From Candidatus Bipolaricaulota bacterium (lineage in GTDB: Bacteria > Bipolaricaulota > Bipolaricaulia > UBA7950 > UBA9294), in contig JAUWOJ010000011.1 of assembly GCA_030612175.1 (NCBI GenBank), positions 1 through 22,974 of the forward strand: DNA of 22,974 nucleotides, given 5' to 3'. Below, one piece after another: positions 7,067 through 14,863 of the stretch (position 1 is the stretch's first letter; every line of letters starts with the position of its first letter). Under the pieces are notes generated by a model that was not told the DNA's origin, made no database searches, and worked only from the letters and a program-made list of their open reading frames with translations. The position numbers and the translations under genes were made by a program.

Positions 7067-8824
7067 TCATTGAATGGCGATTGCTCCAAATGGGCACACT
7101 TCATGGCACTGGCCGCACTTAATACAAATAGATTGATCAATTTGTTGGTGATCTCCTTTTCCTTGAGAAATAGCCTGTACTGGACATTGCTTTGTACATA
7201 GCCCGCAATTCTTGCATGCAGATGGATCGATCTCATAGTGGATTAACGCCCGGCACACATGTGCCGGGCACGATTTGTCGATGATGTGAGCGTCATACTC
7301 ATTGCGAAAGTACTTCACGGTGGTCAGTACGGGGTTCGGAGCGGTCTGGCCAAGTCCGCACAACGAGTAGACCCTAACTTTGTCAGCCAACTCTATGAGG
7401 TTGTCAACATCCTCGGGTACTCCTTCTCCGTCGCAGATACGAGTGAGGGCTTCCAGCATTCGTTTTGTTCCTATACGGCAAAAGGTGCACTTCCCACAAG
7501 ATTCTTTCTGCGCGAAGTCGAGAAAAAATCGAGTAACATCTACCATGCACGTGTCTTCATCAAGCACAATTAGGCCGCCAGACCCCATGATTGCACCAGT
7601 TTGGGTAATTGATTTGTAGTCTACTGGGACATCGGCAAGTCTTGCTGGTATGCAGCCACCTGATGGTCCACCAATTTGCACGGCCTTGAATTCTTTGTTC
7701 TCTCGGAGTCCTCCTCCGATGTCAAACACAATCTTGTTGATGGACATTCCCATTGGAACTTCGATCAAACCGCTGTGGTTGATCTTGCCCGCAAGAGCAA
7801 AGACCTTTGTCCCTCTACTGTCTTCAGTCCCATAGTGTGCGAATTCCTTTGCTCCGTGGCGAATAATCCAGGGGATGTTGGCTAGGGTTTCCACGTTGTT
7901 TATATTGGTTGGCTTTCCCCACAATCCAGAAACAGCCGGGTAAGGGGGGCGCCGTCGAGGTGTTCCTCTCTTTCCCTCGATGGAGGCGATCAGTGCGGTT
8001 TCTTCTCCACACACAAAAGCCCCTGCACCTGTTTTTATCTTGATGTCAAATGAAAAATCGCTTCCGAGAATGTTCTCTCCCAAGAAGCCAGCCCGGCCAG
8101 CTGCAGCAATTGCCTTCTTCAATCTCTCGATCGCCATGGGATATTCAGCACGCACGTAGATATATCCGTGTGGAGCGCCAATTGCATAGGCAGCAATGAT
8201 CATTCCCTCAATCACGCGATGCGGATCACCTTCAAGAACACTGCGATCCATGAATGCGCCAGGGTCTCCTTCGTCGGCATTACAGATAAGGAACTTCTCT
8301 GGTCCAGGCTCGCGAGCAGCAAAATCCCACTTGACACCGGTAGGGAATCCCGCTCCACCGCGGCCGCGCAGGCCCGATGATTTAATCTCTTCGATTACCT
8401 CGGCTGGCGTTAGCTCTGAGAGGACTCTTTGAAGTGCCTTATAGCCATCGTGACCTTGATACTCCTCTAGCACTTCGGGGTCAATCAATCCACAGTTTTC
8501 CAGAACGATGCGAACTTGGTGTTCGAAGAAACCATCAGCCGGAATAAGTAACTCATTCACCGGTCGACCGTTAAGTACGTGTTCGGTCACGATACGCCCT
8601 ATATCTTCTGGGCGCACGTGTCCATAGGTAAAGCGGTTTTCATCTGCTGTTACGACATCTACCAACGGTTCGTTGTAACACATTCCGATGCATCCAACCC
8701 GCTTCATAGTCACTGGTAGGTTGTGTCTTGCCAATGATGACTCAAATGTGGAGTAGACTAACTCTGCCCCTGCAGCGACTCCGCATGTTGCAAGGCCTAC
8801 CCACACTTCGGTCACATGGCTCAT
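7067..8824 (-). CDS. NuoF/HydB-like NADH-binding flavoprotein subunit
   Basis: A 585-residue subunit that should bind NADH and FMN and pass electrons to Fe-S clusters. Seen: an N-terminal thioredoxin-like 2Fe-2S domain (1-90) with Cys14, Cys45 and Cys49 but no obvious fourth cysteine; FMN loop GLRGRGGAGFPTGVKW (151-166); NADH motif GAGAFVCGEETALIASIEG (266-284); the SLBB region; the N3-type cluster SCGKCTFCRIG (Cys443, 446, 449) with Cys489; and a C-terminal pair of 4Fe-4S motifs (Cys537-547 and 567-577). The added ferredoxin tail is typical of HydB and soluble bifurcating complexes rather than of respiratory NuoF. It overlaps the NuoE-like gene by ATGA, so the two are likely translationally coupled. 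No [FeFe]-hydrogenase HydA gene is present in the window. Confidence 0.92.
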   Translation of the reverse strand: MSHVTEVWVGLATCGVAAGAELVYSTFESSLARHNLPVTMKRVGCIGMCYNEPLVDVVTADENRFTYGHVRPEDIGRIVTEHVLNGRPVNELLIPADGFFEHQVRIVLENCGLIDPEVLEEYQGHDGYKALQRVLSELTPAEVIEEIKSSGLRGRGGAGFPTGVKWDFAAREPGPEKFLICNADEGDPGAFMDRSVLEGDPHRVIEGMIIAAYAIGAPHGYIYVRAEYPMAIERLKKAIAAAGRAGFLGENILGSDFSFDIKIKTGAGAFVCGEETALIASIEGKRGTPRRRPPYPAVSGLWGKPTNINNVETLANIPWIIRHGAKEFAHYGTEDSRGTKVFALAGKINHSGLIEVPMGMSINKIVFDIGGGLRENKEFKAVQIGGPSGGCIPARLADVPVDYKSITQTGAIMGSGGLIVLDEDTCMVDVTRFFLDFAQKESCGKCTFCRIGTKRMLEALTRICDGEGVPEDVDNLIELADKVRVYSLCGLGQTAPNPVLTTVKYFRNEYDAHIIDKSCPAHVCRALIHYEIDPSACKNCGLCTKQCPVQAISQGKGDHQQIDQSICIKCGQCHEVCPFGAIAIQ

Positions 8825-9315
8825 TCTTCCTCCCTATTGCGGTAGGCACCGATAATTGTGTCAACTCTTCCTCTGGTCAACCGACCGTATGTTCTATCAC
8901 CGATCATCATTGCCGGAGCCAGACTGCAACAGCCAAGACAACGGACACTTTCCAGGGTAAACAGACCATCGCCTGTTGTCTCATCCACTTTGACCCCTAG
9001 CTGCTCCTCAAGATGTTCACAAATGGAATTTGCTCCGAGCACGTGACAAGCTGTTCCCTGACAAATGCGTATCAAGTATCTCCCAGGGCGAGTAAGACGA
9101 AACTGCGAATAAAAGGTAGCAACGCTGTATACCGTACTCTTGGGAGTGTGAGCATACGTAGCTACACGTGTCAAATTCGTTTCCGAGATGTACCCATAGT
9201 GGGCTTGAATCTCCTGCAACAGAGGGATAACACTTGCAGGAACGGGAGCAAAGAGATGCAGCAATTCGTCTACTTCATTGGACATGCCAGTTATTGAAGA
9301 ATTAGAGTGCGGCAT
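8821..9315 (-). CDS. NuoE/HydC-like 2Fe-2S subunit
   Basis: A 164-residue thioredoxin-like ferredoxin, the usual partner of NuoF/HydB. An N-terminal helical part (to about residue 75) with the family YSVATFYSQF motif (63-72) precedes the cluster ligands Cys85 and Cys90 (ICQGTAC), then Cys126 and Cys130 (RCLGCC), giving the C-x4-C-x35-C-x3-C pattern of the family. It is the first gene of the minus-strand redox operon. The ATG at 9315 follows AAAGGG; Met11 is an alternative start. A palindrome lies 12 nt upstream. NuoE, NuoF and the large fusion subunit probably form one soluble complex in the cytoplasm. Confidence 0.92.
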   Translation of the reverse strand: MPHSNSSITGMSNEVDELLHLFAPVPASVIPLLQEIQAHYGYISETNLTRVATYAHTPKSTVYSVATFYSQFRLTRPGRYLIRICQGTACHVLGANSICEHLEEQLGVKVDETTGDGLFTLESVRCLGCCSLAPAMMIGDRTYGRLTRGRVDTIIGAYRNREEE

Positions 9316-9327
9316 AAAAACCCTTTC

Positions 9328-9349
9328 AGATACTAATTCTAGAGTATCT
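9328..9349. promoter_or_regulatory. Palindrome upstream of the redox operon, possible operator
   Basis: AGATACT (9328-9334), 8 nt, then AGTATCT (9343-9349): a perfect 7-bp dyad ending 12 nt before the NuoE-like start codon, just upstream of its ribosome-binding site. The position suits a repressor site or a hairpin in the leader. No regulator can be assigned. Confidence 0.4.
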
Positions 9350-9439
9350 CATCTTCTTGTAGGACATCTCTTAGGCTTTCCTTGTTCTCTTGCCTGTCAC
9401 AAGTATGCAATTATCCATATTGGTATCTTGAACGCAACC

Positions 9440-9468
9440 CTGAAATTATAGAGCTGCAAATGTATAAT
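9440..9468 (+). promoter_or_regulatory. sigma70-like promoter of the Nudix gene
   Basis: CTGAAA (9440-9445), a 17-bp spacer and a perfect TATAAT (9463-9468). Transcription would begin near 9475. This rules out the upstream in-frame ATG at 9467 and favours a start at 9482 or 9485. Confidence 0.5.
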
Positions 9469-9484
9469 GAGTAGAGAGGAAATG

Positions 9485-10120
9485 ATGCGATACTATGTAG
9501 AAAGTGATGGGAAAGTGTTTCTTACTAAGCGAAATGGAGTTCTTGATCTACCTCAAGAAGGGGAGATCCCGTTCAAAGTGGAACAGATAGGTTCACTTGC
9601 CACAAGTTCACCTGTTCTTTTCTGTGTGCCCGAGCTAGACAGACATCCCCACAAGTGGTTGGGTAAGGATGAAATCGCCCTGCATTCCAATGCTACCTCG
9701 TTGGTGCGCGAGGCAGTGCATGCGGGGATGCCACGAGTAGTGGTAGAAGGCATCAATAGCAAGGAAGGGAAGATACTGCTAGTGAGAGGTAGCAGGGGGT
9801 TGACTAAAGGGGTTTGGTCGCTTCCGGGTGGATTCCTTCGGTTTGGAGAGACCCCGGAACAGGGCCTTGTCCGCGAATTCGGAGAAGAACTCGGAGTAGT
9901 AGCACAAATTGAACAGCTCTTTTGTGTAAGGGCCAAGCTAGGGGTCAAAAGCCGGCTCCACTGGATCATGCTCTTCTATCAGATCTCTATCTCTGGGAAA
10001 CTAAGTCCTGATCCAGATGAGATTGCTGAAGCACGGTATTTCCCACTTACAGGGGCTAAAGAACTCTTGTCTGATAAGTCGATGCAAGATGTAGTTGCGT
10101 CGCTGTCGCATCTGGACTAA
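9485..10120 (+). CDS. Nudix hydrolase with unrecognised N-terminal domain
   Basis: A 211-residue protein. The Nudix box is complete at about 116-138: Gly116, Glu122, then REFGEELGV with Arg130, Glu131, Glu134 and Glu135, matching GX5EX7REUXEEXGU. These enzymes hydrolyse nucleoside diphosphates linked to another group (X), such as ADP-ribose, NADH or oxidised nucleotides; the substrate cannot be read from this sequence. The first ~80 residues (MRYYVESDGKVFLTKRNG...) are not part of the Nudix fold and I do not recognise them. They contain only one cysteine (Cys47), so this is not the NudC zinc ribbon. Start choice: GAGAGGA (9474-9480) is spaced correctly for the ATG at 9485; ATGs at 9482 and 9467 are also in frame. 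The gene is divergent from the redox operon. Confidence 0.85.
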   Translation: MRYYVESDGKVFLTKRNGVLDLPQEGEIPFKVEQIGSLATSSPVLFCVPELDRHPHKWLGKDEIALHSNATSLVREAVHAGMPRVVVEGINSKEGKILLVRGSRGLTKGVWSLPGGFLRFGETPEQGLVREFGEELGVVAQIEQLFCVRAKLGVKSRLHWIMLFYQISISGKLSPDPDEIAEARYFPLTGAKELLSDKSMQDVVASLSHLD

Positions 10121-10154
10121 CGCAGTCCATCATGAGACGTTCGTTGCTGTCTCA
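10113..10154. terminator. Two short hairpins after the Nudix gene
   Basis: TGGACT-AACGC-AGTCCA (10113-10129) spans the stop codon, and TGAGAC-N10-GTCTCA (10133-10154) follows. No T-tract is present, so termination is only a possibility. The rest of the gap to 10300 shows nothing clear. Confidence 0.25.
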
Positions 10155-10300
10155 AGCGTGCAATCTGAGATAACCCTTACTAACAGTCTTATCAACGAAG
10201 ATCCCGGGGCCCATGATAAAACCAAGAATAGGGCTTGAATGCTGGCTTTCTCTGCACGCCACCTAGTCAATCAGACAGGAAGGTTAAGTAGCAAAGAGCA

Positions 10301-11410
10301 TCATAAGAAGTCCATACTCATAAGAAGTGTAACATCTGTAATCCAGTCCGGGTCCTGCGCCAGTCCTACTTCTAATGTGATGCTCATCCCCGGCACAGAC
10401 GGTGTAATTATGAGATCCAGGGACAGGTCATGAGTAGTGATGGGATCACCGCCTCTTACCTCTCTAGAGAGGGAATAGGAAGCAGATAGGGTAATCATGT
10501 CTGTGAAATCGTAGTCATATCCTAGGCCAAGTTTTAATTGGTAGGCATTCAGAATGTCGTAGGAACTAGAGGCGCTTCCTTGCACAAGAAGCTGTGACTT
10601 TGGAGTGGAAGCAAAAGCATAGTTGAACGCTGCCGTTCCCAAGATATCGTTTGACACTAGGTAAGGGTCGATAATCTCGTAGCCTAGCCCCAGCCTGATA
10701 CTTCCTCCGCAATAACGTGTTCGGCGCCCCTTCTCAATGATTTTCGCCATCTCATAAAGATCAAATGGACCAAGACCACCTATCCTAATAATCCTGGTTC
10801 CCTCTATGATTTCTTGTAATACATCTAGAAGATCAGCAAGGCTTTCATAAGTGTTGATGTTATCGATTTCGTAGGCAATGGACTGCAGATCGATCTCATG
10901 TAGAGAGCCAGATATGCATTCCGCTTCTATCAAGTAAGATTCGATCTGCATTGCTCTGACCATCGGAGTGACGTCTGTGAATCGCCCATAACCAATCCCA
11001 AGACTTACGAACAATCCAATAGCTTTGTATTGGGGGTCGGAAGAGCTTTCAATTTCGGTGCCGGCAAAGCCAAAATATGGTGCTTCAGGGGAAAAATAGT
11101 ACTGTAGGCTTCCGGCTGCCATGGCTGAGAAGGAGTAGAGATTCAGCTCTGAAATCGTCATGCTGTTATTCAGAGACAGTTCATATCCAAAGTTTGGTGA
11201 GTTAAATAACCGGTTGTAGTCGAGCTTCAGCTGCCCGCGGTTGATATCCTGTTCAACTGAACCATCAAGGTAACGATACAAGAAGCTCATTCCAACATCG
11301 GATATTGTACTCTCGGGAGAGCGATAGTCACAAAGAGACATCCCCCAGGCAGAGCAACTGAACGTCACCACAATAAGAAAACAAATAAATCTGTCTATTC
11401 CCCTCTTCAT
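10301..11410 (-). CDS. Putative outer-membrane beta-barrel protein
   Basis: A 369-residue protein of unrecognised family. It begins MKRGIDRFICFLIVVTFSCS, a signal-peptide-like N-terminus with likely cleavage after AWG (about 23). The mature part is rich in alternating polar/hydrophobic strands with aromatic ends, such as GYELSLNNSMTISELNLYSF, IGLFVSLGIGYGRF, YQLKLGLGYDYDF and MITLSASYSLS, and ends ...LLMSMDFL, near the aromatic C-terminus common in barrels. A helix-like segment (about 165-230) interrupts the strands. The start at 11410 is preferred over the ATG at 11428 because GGGTGAT lies 6 nt before it and a promoter -10 covers the earlier codon. No pore or binding function can be assigned. 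It supports a diderm cell. Confidence 0.6.
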   Translation of the reverse strand: MKRGIDRFICFLIVVTFSCSAWGMSLCDYRSPESTISDVGMSFLYRYLDGSVEQDINRGQLKLDYNRLFNSPNFGYELSLNNSMTISELNLYSFSAMAAGSLQYYFSPEAPYFGFAGTEIESSSDPQYKAIGLFVSLGIGYGRFTDVTPMVRAMQIESYLIEAECISGSLHEIDLQSIAYEIDNINTYESLADLLDVLQEIIEGTRIIRIGGLGPFDLYEMAKIIEKGRRTRYCGGSIRLGLGYEIIDPYLVSNDILGTAAFNYAFASTPKSQLLVQGSASSSYDILNAYQLKLGLGYDYDFTDMITLSASYSLSREVRGGDPITTHDLSLDLIITPSVPGMSITLEVGLAQDPDWITDVTLLMSMDFL

Positions 11411-11426
11411 GTACATCACCCAAATC

Positions 11427-11456
11427 ACTCTAGAACAATAGGAGCAGCGATGACAA
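11427..11456 (-). promoter_or_regulatory. sigma70-like promoter of the barrel gene
   Basis: On the minus strand TTGTCA (11451-11456) is followed after 18 bp by TAGAGT (11427-11432). A start near 11420 would give a ~10-nt leader to the ATG at 11410 and would exclude the upstream ATG at 11428. Confidence 0.5.
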
Positions 11457-11529
11457 TCCTACCCTTCTTTCCTGTGAGTGATGAATGTCTACTTATTGTG
11501 ACTTTCTCTTTATGAGGGTAGGATCTGTC
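11452..11529. repeat. Inverted repeat flanking the start region of the DUF554 gene
   Basis: GACAATCCTACCC (11452-11464) is complementary to GGGTAGGAT-C-TGTC (11516-11529) over 9 continuous bases plus GACA/TGTC, with ~51 bp between. The right arm ends 2 nt before the DUF554 ATG and includes the only SD-like bases (AGGAT); the left arm overlaps the -35 of the divergent barrel gene. It could be a shared operator pair, or a hairpin hiding the ribosome site. Confidence 0.5.
11496..11524 (+). promoter_or_regulatory. Candidate promoter of the DUF554 gene
   Basis: TTGTGA (11496-11501), a 17-bp spacer and TAGGAT (11519-11524). The -10 ends 7 nt before the ATG at 11532, which would give a leaderless mRNA. 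The -10 box overlaps the right arm of the inverted repeat. Confidence 0.35.
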
Positions 11530-11531
11530 AC

Positions 11532-12230
11532 ATGATCGGAACCTGGATAAATGTGGGGACTATTCTTATTGGAAGTATTGTTGGCTTGTTTGCCAAGAAG
11601 AGAGTCTCTCCAGAAATAACTCAGCTTGTTACCATGGTGATTGGACTTGTGACTTTGGTTCTAGGAGTACAACTAGCGATCGGGACACACAACATTCTTA
11701 TCCTTCTGCTCTCCCTTCTCTTTGGCGGAGCGATTGGGACAAGAATTCGGATTGAACAGAGACTTACGCATCTGGGGAAAAGTCTGGCAAGTCGGTTCCC
11801 TCGCTGGGGCGACAGTGGAATTTCCCAGGGATTGGTGAGTGCAAGTCTGCTGTTTTGTGTTGGACCCATGGCAATCCTAGGGGCATTGCGTGACGGCTTA
11901 TATGGTGATTGGCATATCCTTGGCCTAAAGGCGGTAATGGATGGGATCTCTTCGATGATACTTGCTTCTGGGCTTGGCCCCGGGGTGCTTTTCTCTAGCG
12001 TGATTGTCCTTGTCTATCAAGGCGCAATCAGCTTGATTGCCCGCGCCGCAAGTGGAGCTTCCATGAGCTTCTCGTTCTCTGAATCACTATTCCTGGCGGA
12101 GGTTAACGCAGCAGGAGGGGTGGTCCTTATCGCACTTTCGCTCAAGCTACTCGATCTGCGTGATGTCATGGCGGGAAATCTACTTCCCGCTTTGGCAATA
12201 GCGCCATTACTTGTGTTCCTTTTTCGTTAG
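11532..12230 (+). CDS. DUF554 (YdfK/YqgA-type) integral membrane protein
   Basis: A 232-residue inner-membrane protein with about seven hydrophobic segments, starting MIGTWINVGTILIGSIVG. It carries the conserved GGAIGTRIRIEQRL stretch (about 66-79) and FCVGPMAILGALRDGL (about 112-127), with further conserved MDGISSMILASGLGPGVLFS. The length matches the DUF554 family of possible transporters, whose substrate is unknown. The gene may head a two-gene unit with the MFS transporter 17 bp downstream. Confidence 0.88.
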   Translation: MIGTWINVGTILIGSIVGLFAKKRVSPEITQLVTMVIGLVTLVLGVQLAIGTHNILILLLSLLFGGAIGTRIRIEQRLTHLGKSLASRFPRWGDSGISQGLVSASLLFCVGPMAILGALRDGLYGDWHILGLKAVMDGISSMILASGLGPGVLFSSVIVLVYQGAISLIARAASGASMSFSFSESLFLAEVNAAGGVVLIALSLKLLDLRDVMAGNLLPALAIAPLLVFLFR

Positions 12231-12247
12231 GTGAAGGGGTAACTGAT

Positions 12248-13477
12248 ATGCGATTGTGGAATCGCTTACCGATTCAACTTACTGCGCCTGTTGACCGCTA
12301 CGATCGCCGCTTGTGGGTTCTGTTTGCTGCTCGTCTAATCGTATCCGCTGGCTTCGGCGTGGCAATGCCATTTGTCAGTCTCTATCTTTACCGAGAGCTG
12401 GGGATATCAATGAAAGGTGTAGGGACGATTATGCTTGCATCGGCTCTAGTTAGTTCAGCGGGAAGGATCGCCGGGGGAGAACTTGCGGATCGATTCGGTC
12501 GTAAGCGCCTCATTTCGTGCTCAATGGCGGTGCGCACAGGAGTCTTCCTTCTTATGGCGTATGCAATTTACGTCCGCGCATCTTATCTTGCCATTGCTCT
12601 CATTTTCCTGTTGATTCGCTTTGTTGGAGCGCTGGCTCAGCCTGGAATAAGCGCAATGGTTGCTGATATCGTTAGCCCTGAGCGGCGAGTGGAGGCGTTT
12701 GGAGTACTGCGAATTGGCAGTAACGCTGGTTGGGCTCTTGGCCCATCTATCGGAGGTTTCTTGATCACCATATCCTATTGGTCTCTTTTTCTGGTTACCG
12801 CCGCAGCAAGCTTCATTGGCCTAATAATCATTCTCTTATTTGTCACAGAGTCAAGCCACATGCGCGAGCAGGAGCGCTTCGCATTGAGGAGAATGCTTGA
12901 TGTAGGACGCGACAGGACGTTTCTGGTTTTCTGTTCAGTCAGCTTCATTCTTTTCTTGGTAATGGGACAGTTTGCAGGCCCGCTATCAGTTTTCTCAACG
13001 GAGTTCATTGGGATAAGCGATGTGGAACTTGGTTTCCTGTACACTCTAAACGGCGTTGTTGTTGTTTTGTTTCAGTGGCCAGCGGCATTGCTTGGTGGCT
13101 GGCTGGGAATGCGGCGTGCCCTTGTACTAGGGGCTATCCTCTTTGCTGTTGGCTATTTCTCTGTGGGAATTGTTCCCTCATTTTCCTTTCTTCTTGGTTC
13201 GATGATTGTGATTTCATTAGGAGAAGTAGTCTTCTCTCCGAGCGCTACTACCGCTGTGGCAAACATAGCCCCCAAGCACAAGATAGGGCGCTATATGGGA
13301 TTTTTTGGAGTCGCAGAGGCATTTGGCTGGTCCGCTGGTCCATTCATTGGCGGTGTACTGATCGATGCCTATGGCAACACTGCCCCTCAACTTCTATGGG
13401 GAGTAGTCGCCGGAATTGCTGTTGTTGCTGCCATTGGATTTCAAGCAGTAGGCAGACACAACGAACCAGCTGCCTAG
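12248..13477 (+). CDS. Major facilitator superfamily transporter
   Basis: A 409-residue, 12-helix inner-membrane transporter. MFS motif A is clear in the loop after helix 2: GGELADRFGRKRLIS (about 76-90). A degenerate copy, GGWLGMRRAL, occurs between helices 8 and 9. The first helix starts near residue 23 after a charged N-terminus. Motif and length fit the drug:H+ antiporter-1 type, but the substrate could be a sugar, a drug or a metabolite. AAGGGG lies before the ATG. Its stop codon overlaps the stop of the convergent aminotransferase by the four bases CTAG. Confidence 0.88.
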   Translation: MRLWNRLPIQLTAPVDRYDRRLWVLFAARLIVSAGFGVAMPFVSLYLYRELGISMKGVGTIMLASALVSSAGRIAGGELADRFGRKRLISCSMAVRTGVFLLMAYAIYVRASYLAIALIFLLIRFVGALAQPGISAMVADIVSPERRVEAFGVLRIGSNAGWALGPSIGGFLITISYWSLFLVTAAASFIGLIIILLFVTESSHMREQERFALRRMLDVGRDRTFLVFCSVSFILFLVMGQFAGPLSVFSTEFIGISDVELGFLYTLNGVVVVLFQWPAALLGGWLGMRRALVLGAILFAVGYFSVGIVPSFSFLLGSMIVISLGEVVFSPSATTAVANIAPKHKIGRYMGFFGVAEAFGWSAGPFIGGVLIDAYGNTAPQLLWGVVAGIAVVAAIGFQAVGRHNEPAA

Positions 13478-14787
13478 CCTACCAGCTTCTCAAAAGCTTC
13501 CGCAAGGATGTCCATTCCCTCATCGATCTGCTCATCGGTGATAACGAGTGATGTTAGAACGCGGATGACGTTTCCGCACAAGCCTGCCGTGGGAAAGATA
13601 GCTCCACTATATAGCGCCTCTTTGGTGATCTTTGTGGTTTCCTCAGGAGCAGGATCTTTAGTCTCCCGGTTCTTGACCAGCTCCATTGCCATCATTGCTC
13701 CCAGGCCGCGCACGTCTCCCACAATATCATAGCGTTGTTTAAGCAGGTTGAATCTCTGTTTAATCCTTTCCCCAACATGAGTCGCTCGCTCGAGAAGATC
13801 AGTTTCATTAAATAACTTGATCACCTCGATTGCGGCACGACAAGCAAGCGGGTTTCCAACATAGGTCCCACCAATTCCGCCATCAACCGGTGAATCCATG
13901 ATCTCTGCCTTTCCTACCACACCGGAAAGAGGTAGTCCCGATCCAAGTGACTTGGCGACACAGATAAGGTCAGGAGAGACATCGAAGTGTTCATAAGCGA
14001 AGAACTTCCCAGTGCGGCCGATGCCGGACTGTATTTCATCAAACGCAAGAACAAATCCATAACGATCAGCTAGTCTTCGCATCGCCGGCAGGAACCATTG
14101 AGGGGGGACAAGGAATCCTCCTTCCCCGATAATTGGCTCAACAACCATTACAGCTACTTCCGAAGGATCGACCATGGCGAGGAGTGCCCGCTCAATATCC
14201 GTTTCCTCAATAGCAGAACGGTAGAGGTTAGGATAAGGGAGACGATAAACGTCGGAAACGAAGGGGCCAAATCCATATTTGTACGGTTTGGCTTTATGTG
14301 TCATTGTCATTGTCAACAATGTCCTTCCGTGAAAGGCATTCTCAAACACGAGGACTGCCTTTCGCTTTGTATAGGTACGAGCGAGCTTTACAGCATTTTC
14401 TACAGCTTCTGCCCCGCTGTTGAAAAAAGCAGCCTTCTTCGCCCAACTTCCAGGAACGCGCTCACACAGCAACTGTGACAGTTCAATCATTGGCTGGTAA
14501 GGCACAGCAGTGAAATCCGTGTGCAAGTACTGATCGATTTGATCCTTGAGCGCGGCCACGACTCGGGTGTTGCATTGTCCAACATTAAGGCAGCCCCAAC
14601 CGCCGGAAAAATCAAGGAATGTATTCCCATCAACGTCTTCAACTATGGCGCCTTTGCTCTTCTTGACAATAAATGGCGCATAGGTAGTGAGAGGAGAGGC
14701 TACATAGCGTTCCTTGGCCGAGAATATTGCGGCTGATTTTGGTCCCGGAAGTTCGGTTTGGATACGAGAGAAGCGACGGCTAATCAT
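13474..14787 (-). CDS. Class III PLP aminotransferase (4-aminobutyrate aminotransferase-like)
   Basis: A 437-residue cytosolic PLP enzyme of fold type I. Seen: NSGAEAVENAVKLAR (123-137, phosphate binding); FHGRTLLTMTMT (152-163); FDEIQSGIGRTG (249-260) with Asp250 contacting the PLP ring; and VAKSLGSGLPLSG (277-289) with Schiff-base Lys279. Closest by eye to GabT and to archaeal/thermophile enzymes that act on several amines or as amino-acid racemases (ornithine, leucine/methionine), so substrate and even reaction type stay open. The start at 14787 has a strong AAAGGGAGG; the longer frame to 14871 would overlap the upstream gene and adds an unrelated cysteine-rich tail. It lies 76 bp after the metallo-beta-lactamase gene and may share its transcript. 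It may act with glutamate dehydrogenase by using 2-oxoglutarate as acceptor. Confidence 0.88.
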   Translation of the reverse strand: MISRRFSRIQTELPGPKSAAIFSAKERYVASPLTTYAPFIVKKSKGAIVEDVDGNTFLDFSGGWGCLNVGQCNTRVVAALKDQIDQYLHTDFTAVPYQPMIELSQLLCERVPGSWAKKAAFFNSGAEAVENAVKLARTYTKRKAVLVFENAFHGRTLLTMTMTHKAKPYKYGFGPFVSDVYRLPYPNLYRSAIEETDIERALLAMVDPSEVAVMVVEPIIGEGGFLVPPQWFLPAMRRLADRYGFVLAFDEIQSGIGRTGKFFAYEHFDVSPDLICVAKSLGSGLPLSGVVGKAEIMDSPVDGGIGGTYVGNPLACRAAIEVIKLFNETDLLERATHVGERIKQRFNLLKQRYDIVGDVRGLGAMMAMELVKNRETKDPAPEETTKITKEALYSGAIFPTAGLCGNVIRVLTSLVITDEQIDEGMDILAEAFEKLVG

Positions 14788-14863
14788 TATTCCTCCCTTT
14801 ATGGTGACAAATACTGCGCAAATGCTGCCAAAGCAACAGGCAGCCTTCAACTGACTAACGGTT

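Noticed and set aside
7067..9315. Respiratory complex I operon
   Set aside because: Only NuoE- and NuoF-like genes occur, NuoF has a HydB-type ferredoxin tail, and no membrane Nuo subunits are present.
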